DNA of 64,000 nucleotides from Euborellia annulipes (GCA_023213315.1 JAKCPI010014048.1:38038-102037); one strand, 5' to 3'; shown: positions 32,359-42,788, counted from the first letter of the stretch. The notes: generated by a model not told the origin, from the letters alone. Numbers and translations: made by a program.

Positions 32359-33587
32359 ATATAAGTCTTCCAATATTATTCGACAATTTTTTGTTCATTT
32401 CGAAAGACGATTAGCCAATCAAACTTCCGTATTCAATGATCAATAGCTTTACAGAAAAAATTATCCACCCCTACTACATAGCTTCAAAATTCAATCAATT
32501 CATCCTTCGAGCTATAAATAAAAATTTAGTCCAGCTGATCTTTTATTCATTACGCCTTTTTCTCTTCCTCTTTTTAGACCTTTTATATATTCTATCTAAT
32601 ATATAATTTAATGAAGAATTTTTTTTATCATATTAAATATAGTTACATTATTTTTTCAAACAAATCAAACCACAATTTTTTTTTTGTTTTTTATTTCTGA
32701 GACCGGCCATAATTCTATTTTCACCAAATGATTTTTTTATTTTTTCATTTTAAAAATAATTTCATATATATATATTTGTACAGATAGAGCGAGAGATAAG
32801 GTAAAAGGGTAAAAGATATGAGAAATTGGTTGGCTGCTCCTAGGATGTTAAAGAAAGATGGCGGCCAGGGCATTAAATTGTCTTTCAAGCTCAAATAAAA
32901 TGTCACAAAAATATATTTCCTCGTCTTTTCTGGTTGTCATTTAGATCAAGCTTGGGCTATAAACCTGTTTAGGGATAAAAGGCCGGTCGGCCTTCTTTCT
33001 CCCTTAAGGATCATCCTTCGGGTTTAAATATTAAAGAAAGTTTTTAATTAATCATCACACAAGTCGCTCACAGGAATAACGCCATCTTACTCAACTATCA
33101 ATTTCATGATTTTTTTCTTCTAATTCAACAGGATATTTTTAATTAATATATCGATATGTTGATATCATCGTTGTGTGAGTTTGAACATTGACTTCATTGA
33201 TTCTTAGGATGAAGTGGATAAATTCGTTGGCGTTTGGTTGCTGCAAGTTATGCAATCCAAATGGCTTAACTTTTTTTTTTCTAAATTGCTCATAGCTCAC
33301 CCTGAGCGCCCCACCCCCCTCCTCCGTGATCATTTTCTAGAGAGAAGTAATATATATTAAGTTAACCTTTTTTTTTTTTTTTTTTTTTTACAATGAAAAG
33401 GAGGACGAAAATATTTTAGAAAAAAGTACAAGAACATTTTATTAATTCCAAAAAAAAAAAAAAAAAATACACTAAGAATTTATAGATCTATATATTACGT
33501 TTGGGTCCGTTCATATACCAATAATTTTTAAAGTGCAACTTTTATTTGATGGCCTCAAATTTTTTCGCTCTTCTATCAGTATGTCGC
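32359..33587. other. Unassigned stretch
   Basis: Poly-T 33369-33389 and poly-A 33450-33467. An isolated AAGATGGCGGCC at 32857-32868 looks like a YY1-type promoter element, but no transcript start can be shown. Confidence 0.4.
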
Positions 33588-33647
33588 GTTACAAGCCTTG
33601 ACGTTAAAGGCCGTGACGCTACAAGCCATGACGTCACAAGCCGTGAC
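33588..33647 (+). repeat. Four tandem 15-bp repeats rich in TGACG
   Basis: Units GTTACAAGCCTTGAC, GTTAAAGGCCGTGAC, GCTACAAGCCATGAC, GTCACAAGCCGTGAC, exactly in register. Each junction makes TGACGT- or TGACGC-like sites, one being TGACGTCA (a CRE/ATF palindrome). The period is a multiple of three, but the surrounding 148-codon frame runs into a foldback element and is not believed. Confidence 0.75.
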
Positions 33648-33779
33648 GACAAAAATAGGAAAGTTGTAAAATTTAATATACAGTATATGACGAATTATAA
33701 AAAAATATTTAAGGTTCAGGAAATCTCCAATGAGAAACGCAGTTGTTTTTTCAATTTTTATTTAAATGCAAAATGCCAG

Positions 33780-33819
33780 GGCCAACGTTTCGGTCGCATA
33801 TATGACCATCATCAGGGCC
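33780..33819 (-). ncRNA. Hammerhead ribozyme motif, complete core
   Basis: Minus strand: stem I GGCC, CUGAUGA, one spacer base, stem II GGUC/GACC with an 8-nt loop, GAA, ACGU, H17 = U, stem I GGCC. The best-formed motif in the window; cleavage predicted after the U. Confidence 0.75.
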
Positions 33820-34006
33820 AAGTCATTGTCAGTTTATTCTTCCTCTTGGTCATATTGGCCAAAGTAATTATTAATAATGCAATAAGTTCAATGACCAAAT
33901 TATTATATACAGTGTGTTATTATGGACTGAGAGTGAGTGACTCATTCATTATTAATAATTACTTTGGCCAATATGACCAAGAGGAAGAATAAACTGACAA
34001 TGGATT

Positions 34007-34046
34007 GACCCTGATGATGGTCCTATGTGCGACCGAAACGTTGGCC
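34007..34046 (+). ncRNA. Hammerhead ribozyme motif, second arm
   Basis: Stem I GACC with GGCC (one A-C mismatch), CTGATGA at 34011-34017, stem II GGTC/GACC, GAA-ACGT-T. The core is intact. Confidence 0.7.
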
Positions 34047-34124
34047 CTGGCACTTTGCATTTAAATAAAAATTGAAAAAACAACTAGCTGCGTTGCTCAT
34101 TGGAGATTTCCTGAACCTTAAATA

Positions 34125-35388
34125 AATCGTATTATCAGCTATACGCCTCAATTAAATATAAAAAAATAATTGTGAGATTTGATTATTCAATTTTTAAATT
34201 GGTAAAATATAATTTTTAAACTAATTTAAAATGATTCAAATCTTTAATTATTAAATAAATATTGTTCTTAGTTTTTAACATTCGTTTAATGATTTCCCAT
34301 TATCATTCCCATTTTCCAATTATTAAGTTAAGATTAAAAACGCGATTTTAATACCCTTAATTGAATAATTTTCTGAAAATTTTCAGTTAAACGCCTACGA
34401 TCCGAAAAAAGTTACACTTGCATCGTGGTTTCATAAAACCACACAATTAATTTTTTTTTTTTTTATATACCAATAATTACCAGCAGCTTCCATGATTGCA
34501 CCTTTTCCTCTATATAATTAAAGGTTCCGAGAATAACTTTAAACAAAGCCCAAAGGTCAAAAATGTTTTTTTTTTTTTAATTTTCTTCTATGCTGAGAAA
34601 ACACCCCCAGCATAAAAAGCAAATTTCTTTTTGAAAATAATTATCAAATTTTTTTAATATCTTATCAAACTATAGTCTCTGATATTCCCAATTTCAAATT
34701 AAATTAAAACAAATTTATATATAGCGTGTGATATCTGCGTTATTAGATAATATTTATATGCAATTAGAGGAAATATTTCGTTATGCGCGACAATCGAATT
34801 GAATCGAATGCTCACCGGTTGTTGTTTCATCTGATATCCGACCTGGACCAAAAGGAGATGGGGTCATTAATTGAGTTTCCATTTGGATATATCAGTTTAT
34901 TATCAAACAATATCACATAACATCACACAGAGAGGAGTTTCTATTATTTTTGTTAAAGTCAGCAAGTATTGAATTATTGTATTTTTCGCTCTCTCTCTCG
35001 CTGACCAACTTAGTCATTTGAAAAATTGTTTCCTCTGGATTTTTTTTTTGAAATAAATATTTTATCTGGCTAGGCATTGGCGTACGGAAATTGAAGGATA
35101 TTGATTATCTTTTTTTTAGATGACGTGACCATCATAAAACCTATGGTTTAACTTTCAAATAGTAAATATATTAATTGGTTCACTTTGCATTTTATTTGTT
35201 CAGAGACTCTTAAACAAGCATTTGTATGAAAATAGACCGTTCTTTTTTTATTTATCTTCCAATATATGAGTGCAGGATAGCCGTATAACTTTGGATTAAA
35301 AACTAGTTTGCCAGTAACAAGTTTTTGAATAACCTATTCTATAATTCTTATTATTATTAATTGTAATAATTCTTTCTTTTTGTTACAG
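34125..35388. other. Intron-like AT-rich DNA
   Basis: No ORF or repeat call; TA-rich with T-runs. The last 20 bp are the pyrimidine tract of the next entry. Confidence 0.45.
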
Positions 35389-35437
35389 GTATATATTCAT
35401 TTTATCATTCGGCATTTCCATCAACTTGTATTCTAAT
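35389..35437 (+). other. Candidate 49-nt exon
   Basis: Acceptor tctttctttttgttacag ends at 35388; donor gtgagt starts at 35438. One frame is open across (YIFILSFGISINLYSN in the +2 frame), hydrophobic in character. Splice-site evidence only; the gene is unknown. Confidence 0.35.
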
Positions 35438-35608
35438 GTGAGTAAACTTTTATTTTCAAAGACGCATTTGCTGTCGCCATTATTAATTGATTTTAAATAA
35501 GATCTACGAAAATAAATATATCTTCAGCTGTTTCTTTTTATTAATTATTTATCGAACCCTTTCTGACTATTACCTGGGAAGAGTGGATTATATCTTACAT
35601 ATTTTACG

Positions 35609-36150
35609 GGATTTTGAAGTAAATACATGTTTTGAGGTCCCCTGAGTCCAAAAAAGTGGGCCCCACAAAATGGTCTGTCTGTGTGTCTGGGAACAAAATA
35701 TCTCAAGAACGAAAAGAGCTAGGAGGTTGAAATTTTATATTTAAGTTAGACACCCCCCTGACACCTGACACGAAGATTTTGAACAAAATCGGCCAATGTG
35801 TAATAGTACTTTACTGATGTACTTTTTCCCTGTCTCTCGCTGACCAATGAAATAAATATTATATCTCGATTTTCTCAAAATTCGCTCCAACGACTTTGGT
35901 TAAAATTCATAAATCAATTATTCTTTTATATGTATATTCTCATTTTGCCCTTTAAATCTTTTGTAGCACATGTAAATTATGTACTTCATAGGAGAGATAA
36001 GAGAAATGGTAACAAAATATTTTCATAAATTTTGCTTCTTGAATTTTAATATACGTATCAGAAGAAACTCAATGTATGTCGACATCGAAAATCTGGTGTG
36101 ACAAGCACAGTTCACAACTTTCAATTACCGAAGGTAAGAAAAAGTTGTAT
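35609..36150 (+). repeat. HER repeat, lacks left hairpin
   Basis: Enters at 'attttgaagtaaatacatgt' and follows the HER order through 'caaaatatctcaagaacgaa', 'acacgaagattttgaac', 'tcaaaattcgctccaacgac', ending in the right hairpin around 'attaccgaaggtaag', whose outer arm is lost. Confidence 0.75.
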
Positions 36151-37060
36151 CCTCTGCATCCAGTCACACATTAAGAATTTTTAGCATCTAAGGTTATTTA
36201 GATCTCGTCCCTATTCATTTTGAGTTATGTCACAAATTTAAATCTATAATCTGGTGCTTATTCTATTAGCCCCTTTCCTTCTTAACAGAAAATTATTATT
36301 TATTACCTGGTAGTTTATAATTCAGTATCTGAAAAAATTTCGAGTTTTTTTTTTTATTAAAAACAATATTACTAATTATTTTTTTTCCTATATGAACATT
36401 TATGATAGCTTTAGAATATTTTGTAGTCAATTATTTTTCGTCTCGTAGTTAGAATATTTCATAGAACACTCAAGTTCAATTAACTTTTAGATAACTGTTA
36501 GATAAAATCAGCTAGACATAGATAAAAATTTACGTGTTTTATAGTAATTAAGGTTTAATATTAAAGAAAGACCTTTAGGCAAATTTATTTTTATAATGAC
36601 TATATGATGAAAGGGTGATGATTTAAAAAGCATCATCACTAACAAATAAATCTATTTATTCTTATCTCATATTTTAACTAATCATAATTATTTTTCTCAT
36701 AAAGTTTTACATAGAAAGTATCAGTATCTCAATGATTCAAATGAAATACGTATTGAATTCCTTGATTCTCTTTGTTTACCTTTACAATAAACGGGATGTT
36801 ACAAGGCTCATTAAAATTGAGGCCTGAGGAAATTTAGCCTTTAGTTAAACTATTTCTCATTGTTGTATTGGAAATTGACCTACATTGGATAGAGATCTAC
36901 ACCGACAGCCCTTGAGCCCTGTGTTATAAATGGGGGTGGGATTTGAGAATTATATCCTCCCAGGAGAGAGTTTCTATTACGATCAGAGACGAAATTTAAA
37001 CTGGTATCTTTTGGCTCTAGTTGAAACATTGTAATTAGGTAAAATTAAAATTAACCAAAA
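36151..37060. other. AT-rich, nothing recognised
   Basis: T-run at 36344-36355; no gene, RNA or repeat assignment. Confidence 0.45.
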
Positions 37061-37083
37061 TCACTAGGTGATATTTATCGGAA

Positions 37084-37122
37084 TAAATCTTTCGACACTC
37101 ACAGTGTGTCATCTTCAGTGTA
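37084..37122 (-). ncRNA. Hammerhead motif, solo
   Basis: Minus strand: CUGAAGA, U, stem II GACAC/GUGUC (5 bp), GAA, AGAU in place of a palindromic tetranucleotide, then U. Stem I is weak. The nearby string 'cactaggtgatat' (37065) recurs at the foldback element at 40361-40488, so both come from one family. Confidence 0.45.
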
Positions 37123-37189
37123 TATAAGAAGTATGGTCACATCTGTACGAGCTGATTTTAGATAATCCAAAAAAAAAAAAAACGACTAC

Positions 37190-37452
37190 AAAAGTGCTTT
37201 AGTAAAGTACTAGTATTCTTTGCTCTCAATTGTTTGAAGCACACTTTACTCTTGTGCTTCATAGGAAAAATAAGAGGAATCGTTGCCATGGTAATAAAAT
37301 ATAAATATTTTCCCAAGTTTATAAATTTTATTACATCTTGAATTCTAATATATCGGCGGAAACTAAATATATCTTAACACAAAAAAATCTGGTGTGACAA
37401 GCACAGAACACAACTTAACCGAAGGTAAAGTTGTGTGCTGTACGACAGGCAC
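37190..37452 (+). repeat. HER repeat, internal deletion
   Basis: Jumps from 'agtaaagtactagtattctt' to 'ttgtttgaagcacactttac', then continues normally to a shortened right hairpin. An X-box variant (GTTGCCATGGTAAT) lies at 37282-37295. Confidence 0.7.
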
Positions 37453-37695
37453 ACCATATTTTTTTACTTTTCTTCTCTTCTTTTTTTTTTTTATTCTAAA
37501 AATATTTTGATGAGTAACAATTCAAGAGGTGGTAGATCAACTAAGAAAAGTTTATTATTCTATAAAAACTTTTTCCAAGGATCTTTACTTTAACTTGTCA
37601 GATTCAATCTTTGGTCTGGAATCTGTTTAATACATAAAAATCAATTTCTTTCTCAGAATTACATATGACTTATTAAAGAATTTCCTTTCTTATAT

Positions 37696-37946
37696 GGAAC
37701 CTGTTATGCAATAGTGTGTCAAGCGCCAAAAAAAATTAAAAATTGAGTTAAGCACGGAATATTGTTTCAAATGCTATAATTAATAGTATTTTTTATGAAA
37801 TATGTCCTAAACAAATTTATATTTAATGTTACTTGCACAATTGACAAAAAAAATTATATATAATTCAATGAAAACAAAAAACTTTAATGTTAATTTTCTC
37901 AAAACTCGGTAGATGGCGCTTGACACACTAATGCGTAACAGGGTCC
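37696..37946. mobile_element. MITE-A copy 3
   Basis: Same orientation as copy 1 (interior 'attaaaaattgagttaagca'). Left TIR has a G-to-A change (GGAACCTGTTATGCAATAG); right TIR intact. Confidence 0.85.
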
Positions 37947-37990
37947 ATATATAGCAAGACTTTTGCCTATGTATTTATCAACTAAGAATT

Positions 37991-38092
37991 TTTTTTTTAA
38001 ACATTCACACTTTTTTCTCATTCACACTCACACTCATACACACATTCACACAGTCTTCTCGGCCACTTAGGCCATTCAAAACTTTGCTATTG
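37991..38092 (-). repeat. SINE-A, 3' tail only
   Basis: 'aaacattcacacttttttct' through 'cagtcttctcggccacttag' to 'gccattcaaaactttg'; head and body absent. Confidence 0.7.
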
Positions 38093-38156
38093 CGGTGAGA
38101 TCCAAAATTCCAATCCATTGCCCGCTTGAGGATTTCTTTACATTAAATAAATATCA

Positions 38157-38256
38157 ATATTTTTATTTAATGAAAAATTCCGCAGGCCTAGGATTTGAAC
38201 AGGGTTCTTCTTTGTTGAAGCCGACATCTTAGTTCGCTACACCAACGATCCCCTAG
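38157..38256 (-). repeat. tRNA-like sequence, probably a third SINE head
   Basis: Minus strand shows A box 'ttggtgtagcgaactaagat' and B box 'tgttcaaatcctagg' about 40 bp apart. The acceptor stem does not pair convincingly, so I take it as a SINE head or tRNA pseudogene and not a working tRNA. Confidence 0.45.
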
Positions 38257-38428
38257 AAATTTATTTTAATCAAATGAATACCAATTGATAGGCCTATATG
38301 TAAATACATGTGTCATAGTTAAATAAATTAAATCATATAAACTAAGGTGTGGTGGCTGTGATGATAATTCAGAGAGGAAGGGCAGAGGCAGCCAAAGGAA
38401 ATAATTCTGAATGCTACAACAATTTTCC

Positions 38429-38470
38429 GGAGACGTTTCGGTGCATTTATTAGTGCTCCATCTTCAGTCC
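38429..38470 (-). ncRNA. Hammerhead motif in left arm
   Basis: Minus strand: stem I GGA, CUGAAGA, stem II GG-a-GCA/UGC-a-CC, GAA, ACGU, C, stem I UCC. Core intact, stem I short. Confidence 0.65.
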
Positions 38471-38660
38471 TTTCTATAATAAAACATACACATCAATATG
38501 AAAATATACATGTATATATCAAATATAATATAACAATATGAAATAACTTACAATTGTTTTTTTGTGCTCAGAGTTAGTCTAAAATTGCTTGATATATACA
38601 TATGTCTTTAATTGGTTACAATTGAACATGTATATTGTTGAACTGGCATACAATGTTTGA

Positions 38661-38996
38661 TATCTTGTTGTATATCTTGTTAAATGTATAAATTGTCCTG
38701 ACCCTGGCTCATACTATATAGGGCAGACATGCAGACAATTGAAATTTCGTATGTCAGAACATGAACGAGATATCAAAAATAAATCTAAAAACACTGCCTT
38801 GGCAACACATTGTTCAGATCTTGGCCATAAATTTGACTTTGACAATATTAGAGTGCTGGCTTCAGAAAATAAAATATCCAGAAGACTTATACTAGAAATG
38901 TGTTTCATACGTTCCTTTGGGCAGTCGGCTATCAATTTTCAGAGAGACAGCGAAAAACTTGGTAGAGCCTTTGACGCTGTGCTCTTCCAGAGTTGA
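38661..38996 (+). CDS. PLE GIY-YIG endonuclease domain, separate ORF
   Basis: The frame is open from the arm edge (a TGA at 38658-38660 closes it upstream) to the stop at 38994. It begins YLVVYLVKCINCPDPGSYYI and continues GQTCRQLKFRMSEHERDI. Visible endonuclease features: VVY (GIY position), C-x2-C, YYIG, the arginine after it, H in SEHE, HKFDFDN, and the catalytic-type glutamate in LEMCFI. Family members normally have this domain fused behind an RT of about 500 residues; here it stands alone with about 112 codons and the first ATG only at 38739, after YIG. It could be a passive relic, or the source of a free nicking enzyme if translated from a fused transcript. No stops have accumulated. 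Confidence 0.8.
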   Translation, partial: YLVVYLVKCINCPDPGSYYIGQTCRQLKFRMSEHERDIKNKSKNTALATHCSDLGHKFDFDNIRVLASENKISRRLILEMCFIRSFGQSAINFQRDSEKLGRAFDAVLFQS

Positions 38997-39483
38997 ATGG
39001 AGACACTTCATTATACGATATCAATAATTAAATTAAAATAATCTAAGAATGATTTTCTCAAATAATGAGAAATATCTTAATCGAAATGTCAAAATTTTTT
39101 AAAAAAGAATTTTTTTAATATTCATTTGTATAAATTAATAAAAGTTAATAAGTTAAGAATTTAAATATAGATAATGAGAAATTTTTTTATAAATAGATAA
39201 ATCAGTTGACTGACCGAATACATTCGTTTATATAAATCTAAGAATAATATATTTGTATTCATTCATATAGTTCACTTTCTTGGGTGACCATTGTCAAACA
39301 TTGTATGCCAGTTCAACAATATACATGTTCAATTGTAACCAATTAAAGACATATGTATATATCAAGCAATTTTAGACTAACTCTGAGCACAAAAAAACAA
39401 TTGTAAGTTATTTCATATTGTTATATTATATTTGATATATACATGTATATTTTCATATTGATGTGTATGTTTTATTATAGAAA

Positions 39484-39525
39484 GGACTGAAGATGGGGCA
39501 CTAATAAATGCACCGAAACGTCTCC
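39484..39525 (+). ncRNA. Hammerhead motif in right arm, sense to the ORF
   Basis: GGA, CTGAAGA (39487-39493), stem II, GAA-ACGT-C, TCC. One base differs in the stem II loop side from the left arm (GGGGCA against GGAGCA). Placed in the 3' arm as in the complete PLE. Confidence 0.65.
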
Positions 39526-39600
39526 GGAAAATTGTTGTAGCATTCAGAATTATTTCCTTTTGGCTGCCTCTGCCCTTCCTCTCTGAATAAATCATATAAA

Positions 39601-40360
39601 ATCATAAAACATTTTTCTGCAAAAAAGTGGAAAATAGCTTTTTATTGAAAATTTATGACAAGCAAACTCTCAACAATCTATCAGTGATTTTTTGACTGTC
39701 TTCCAATATACTCTCGTATTTTCTTTTCTCTTATTAAAGAGCGTGAGCAAATTGAAAACTAAAAGATTCATATAATAGAGTGAGTGCGTCTAAAATAGCA
39801 TTTTGGGAGATATTCAAGACGAGCCATGTCCTTTTGTCTCTGTCTCAATAGACAACAACCAAACATTTGGAGACGACACGACGTTCTGCCTAATCGCACC
39901 CCTGAGAACTCCAACTTCGCCGTCAAGGGAGGGATTTTCTCTCTCCATTTTTGGCATCAATCATCGTTTCTTTATAAAATTTTTAACAATCAAGTTTATG
40001 TTTTACTTTTCCTCTTTCTTAAACTCCTTCCTACTCTTTCTTTTTTTTTTACCTGTTCATAATTGCATTTTAAATTTTAATGTAATATTTAAAACTCTCA
40101 AACTTGTCTCCATCTCTCTCTCTCTTTCTCTCGTTTCCTTGAGGGTTTTTCTAACATTTAAACAAAATGAGACATACATTATAAATCATCAAGAGGGATC
40201 CAAATCTAAGAAATGTTCTTCTCTTTGTCTGTTATTTATTTTTTAACACAGTAATTAATAATATATTGTAGCTATATGATGGACATGAAAAACTACCATA
40301 CTATTTATTATTTATTCTGTTGAAATATGATTTAATTAGATAAATAAAAATAAACACTAG
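39601..40360. other. Unassigned stretch
   Basis: A 147-codon frame at 39803-40246 is mostly low-complexity F/L/S after its first 45 codons, with no motif. CT-rich at 40109-40136. Confidence 0.4.
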
Positions 40361-40488
40361 GTGATATGTTTCAATATATTATTTATGCTTAGAATATTTT
40401 TATCACTTCTAATGATGATACAACAAGTATCAAAATATGTATCAAGTGTTTATACCAATAAATAATATATTGAAATATAAAATATCAC
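40361..40488. mobile_element. Small foldback with decayed hammerhead
   Basis: Arms 'gtgatatgtttcaatatatt' and complement 'aatatattgaaatataaaat' plus 'atatcac'. Centre (40405-40444, plus) reads CUAAUGA, U, GAUAC/GUAUC stem, AAA: hammerhead-like, with G5 and G12 both changed to A. Predicted inactive. Confidence 0.5.
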
Positions 40489-41247
40489 CGCACGTTTTTA
40501 GCCTAATAATTTACATTTTGCTAGGGATCTACTGCCCTGTTGTTTGGTTAAAAAACATACAATTGCCTCAAAATAAACTGACACCTGGTCTCTTTCTCCA
40601 GCAAAATTTTTAATTTAATTTTCTCACTTTAAAAAATAATAATAATTAGGCTGTATCTATTTATAAAGAAAGAAACCCAATGTGATGGGAACAGAGAGTG
40701 AATCCTGTTAAAATAAAAGAAAACATCCGCTATAGAATACATTAACAATTAAAAGAAGCCATATTCGAGTTAAAAAGAAATCTGGTGTGACTGGTCATAC
40801 AGCACACAACTTTTTCTTGCTTTTGGAAATTTAAAGTTGTGATCTGTGCTTGTCACGTCAGAATATTGTGCCGACATTTATCTTATTTCTTCCGTCAGTA
40901 GGCACTACATTAGATAGAATTCAGGGTTCTGGACAAAACGTTACAGGATCCGGGGGTTTCTCTAAGTGTGACATAACAATTCAAAATTGAATTTATAAAA
41001 CTTTTTGAATTTTATGTTTACAAGAATTTCGGACCAATAGTTTGAATTAAAAGTTGAAAGTTTTGAAAAAACAATCCAACATAAAAAAATTTAGTGTGAC
41101 TCGCCGCACAACACAAACTATATTTCTTTCAAAAAGAGAACCAAATAAATTTATTCGCTAAAATAAATTATTACCATAAATACAATAATTTTCTCAATTC
41201 CAATTATATTTTATTTCATTTAAAATTTTTACATTAATTACAGGTTT
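40489..41247. other. AT-rich with one HER hairpin
   Basis: A degenerate right HER hairpin at about 40776-40862 ('aaatctggtgtgactggtca' paired with 'gtgcttgtcacgtcag'). Nothing else is identified. Confidence 0.45.
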
Positions 41248-41394
41248 TAAAAATCTGGTGTGACAAGCACAGAACACAACTTTCTCTTACCTTCGGTAAT
41301 CGAAAGTTGTGTTCTGTGCTTGTCACCAGATTTTTGTGTCGACATATATTTAGTTCCCGGCAATACGGAACATTTGAATTCAGATGTAAAATTT

Positions 41395-41670
41395 GCCCCC
41401 GGGTGTGGCATAGTAGGTAGCGTGCCTAGCTCATATGCCAAACGTCGCGAGTTCGGACCAGGCAGTCCGATGATTTTATTTAAGCCATTTGGATACCAGA
41501 TGGCTTAAATAGAAATGCCTGAACCCTCAATATATATACATTAATTACAACGGTTATCGTCTAAAGTCTTAAATGGCCTGAGTTGCCGAAAAGACTGTGT
41601 GAATGTGTGTGTGAGTGTGAGTGCGAATGAGAAGAAAGTGTGAATGTTTTTTATAAAAAAAAAAAAAAAA
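41395..41670 (+). repeat. Full-length SINE-A (276 bp) with target duplication
   Basis: Reference copy. A box 'tggcatagtagg' (41405-41416), B box 'gagttcggacc' (41449-41459), body with inverted 'aagccatttggataccagat'/'tggcttaaat', then 'gccgaaaagactgtgtgaat', TG/GAGTG-rich tail and poly-A. The flanking 12-mers 'gatgtaaaattt' (41383-41394, 41671-41682) are identical and restore the HER sequence when joined, proving retroposition into an existing HER copy. It would depend on a LINE; none with the same tail is in view. Confidence 0.92.
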
Positions 41671-41709
41671 GATGTAAAATTTATAAGTATGGGAAAATAT
41701 TTATATTTT

Positions 41710-41723
41710 GTTACCATGGCAAC
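41710..41723. promoter_or_regulatory. RFX X-box-like palindrome in HER
   Basis: GTTACCATGGCAAC, same position within the HER unit as at 47023 and 63294. Confidence 0.4.
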
Positions 41724-42255
41724 CATTTCTCCTATCTTTCCTATGGAGTTCAAGAGTAAAGTGGTCTTCAGAAGAATTAAATTGCAAAATGAGAATATAC
41801 ATTTTAAAGAGCATCTAAAAAATAATAATGAATTTAAAAAAAAATCGTTGGAGCAAATTTTGAGAAAATCGAAAAAAACTGAAAAAGTACATCAGTAAAG
41901 TACTAGTACTCTTTGGCCGATTTTGATTAAAAGCTTATTTTCCGGTCCCGGGGGTGTTTAACTTAAATATAAAATTTCAACCTCGTAGCTCAATTCCTTC
42001 ATGCTTAAAAGTGAACACAGACACACAGCACACACACACACCCACCCACCCACAGACAGACCATGTCGCGAAAACCACTTTTTTTGGATTCAGGGGACCT
42101 CAAAACGTGAAGATCCATCAAAATCTCGACATCGAATTTTTGACATGAATCCAATACTTTCTCTCTATTTATATATTACATATATACATAGGTAAGAGAA
42201 AGTAAAAATAAAAAAGTATTTGTATTCTTTGAACTTTCTTTTTTTTTATATACAA

Positions 42256-42788
42256 CTAGACGCAAAGCCCCGCCTTCGGCGGGGGCTTTACACCTAGCGG
42301 GGGCGCCCCCTGGACCCCCCTTGCTCGCCTTCATTGAAAATTGTGGATTTCTATAAAACATATACATATATACATACCGGTACATACAAACATTTTTCCC
42401 AATTCATTTTTATAATATATAGATTATTTTAACGGTTAATTATTCATGAACTTAAGATTTTTTGTGAATCATATCCTTTCCGGGACTCTCCCGGTACACA
42501 GACAAAAAAATTTACGCCGATATTTTAGAATTCAAAATGTAAATAAATAAAAAAAAATCGTAAACATGGGTAAATATTTATATTTTGTTACCATGGCAAC
42601 CCTTTCTCCTAATTTTTATTTTTTTATTATTTTAACGGTTAATTACTCATTAACTTATTGTTATTTGTGAAACCAAACCTGTCCGGGGTTCTCACAAACA
42701 TACACAGAAAATTTTATCATAATTGGTTCAGTCGTTTAGGAGGAGTTCAGTCACATACACACGTACAGAAGAATTATATATATAAAGA
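42256..42788 (-). mobile_element. Non-autonomous Helitron, 533 bp
   Basis: Minus-strand copy related to 20725-21221. 5' TCTTTATATATATAATTC at 42788, 3' hairpin GCCCCGCCttcGGCGGGG (read on plus) and CTAG at 42256-42259, host A/T at the junctions. Shared interior 'ggaggagttcagtcacatac' and 'ggactctcccggtacacaga'. Confidence 0.8.
42587..42600. promoter_or_regulatory. RFX X-box-like palindrome in Helitron
   Basis: GTTACCATGGCAAC in the same Helitron context as 20913. Confidence 0.4.

Larger units (their letters stand above)
33706..34124. mobile_element. Hammerhead foldback element (419 bp)
   Basis: Near-perfect inverted arms 33706-33879 and 33947-34124 around a 67-bp unique centre. Outer ends read 'tatttaaggttcaggaaatc' and its complement. 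Each arm carries one hammerhead motif, in opposite orientation. There is no protein. It looks like a minimal PLE-arm derivative or an inverted-repeat relative of retrozymes (non-coding hammerhead retroelements, which normally have direct repeats). Confidence 0.85.
38330..39600 (+). mobile_element. Endonuclease-only PLE derivative
   Basis: Inverted arms 38367-38660 and 39294-39588 (about 295 bp each) enclose a small ORF. TSD 'aaatcatataaa' at 38330-38341 and 39589-39600. A 25-nt tail (38342-38366) sits between the left TSD and the left arm, again on the 5' side of the ORF as in the complete PLE. The whole reverse transcriptase region is missing, and the deletion starts exactly at the arm boundary. 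Confidence 0.85.
41248..42205 (-). repeat. HER repeat, near-complete, with SINE insertion
   Basis: Starts with the right terminal hairpin (41250-41335; 'aaatctggtgtgacaagcac' and complement around a 'ttaccttcggtaa' tip), continues after the SINE through the X-box, 'ttgagaaaatcgaaaaa', 'tttggccgattttgattaaa', a CA-rich tract, and ends in the left hairpin with 'ggtaagagaaagtaaaa'. Without the SINE it is about 670 bp. Confidence 0.85.

Noticed and set aside
33546..33992. 148-codon plus-strand frame with repeated TSxDV-like residues
   Set aside because: It runs from a short tandem repeat straight into a non-coding foldback element; the apparent protein repeat is due to the 15-bp DNA repeats.
38157..38256. 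Functional tRNA gene
   Set aside because: A and B boxes are present but I cannot pair the acceptor and anticodon stems; treated as a SINE head or pseudogene.
38714..38935. 73-codon minus-strand frame
   Set aside because: Antisense to the GIY-YIG endonuclease frame, which has clear motifs.
39803..40246. 147-codon plus-strand frame
   Set aside because: Mostly F/L/S low complexity, no splice or domain support, and AT-rich codon use like the background.
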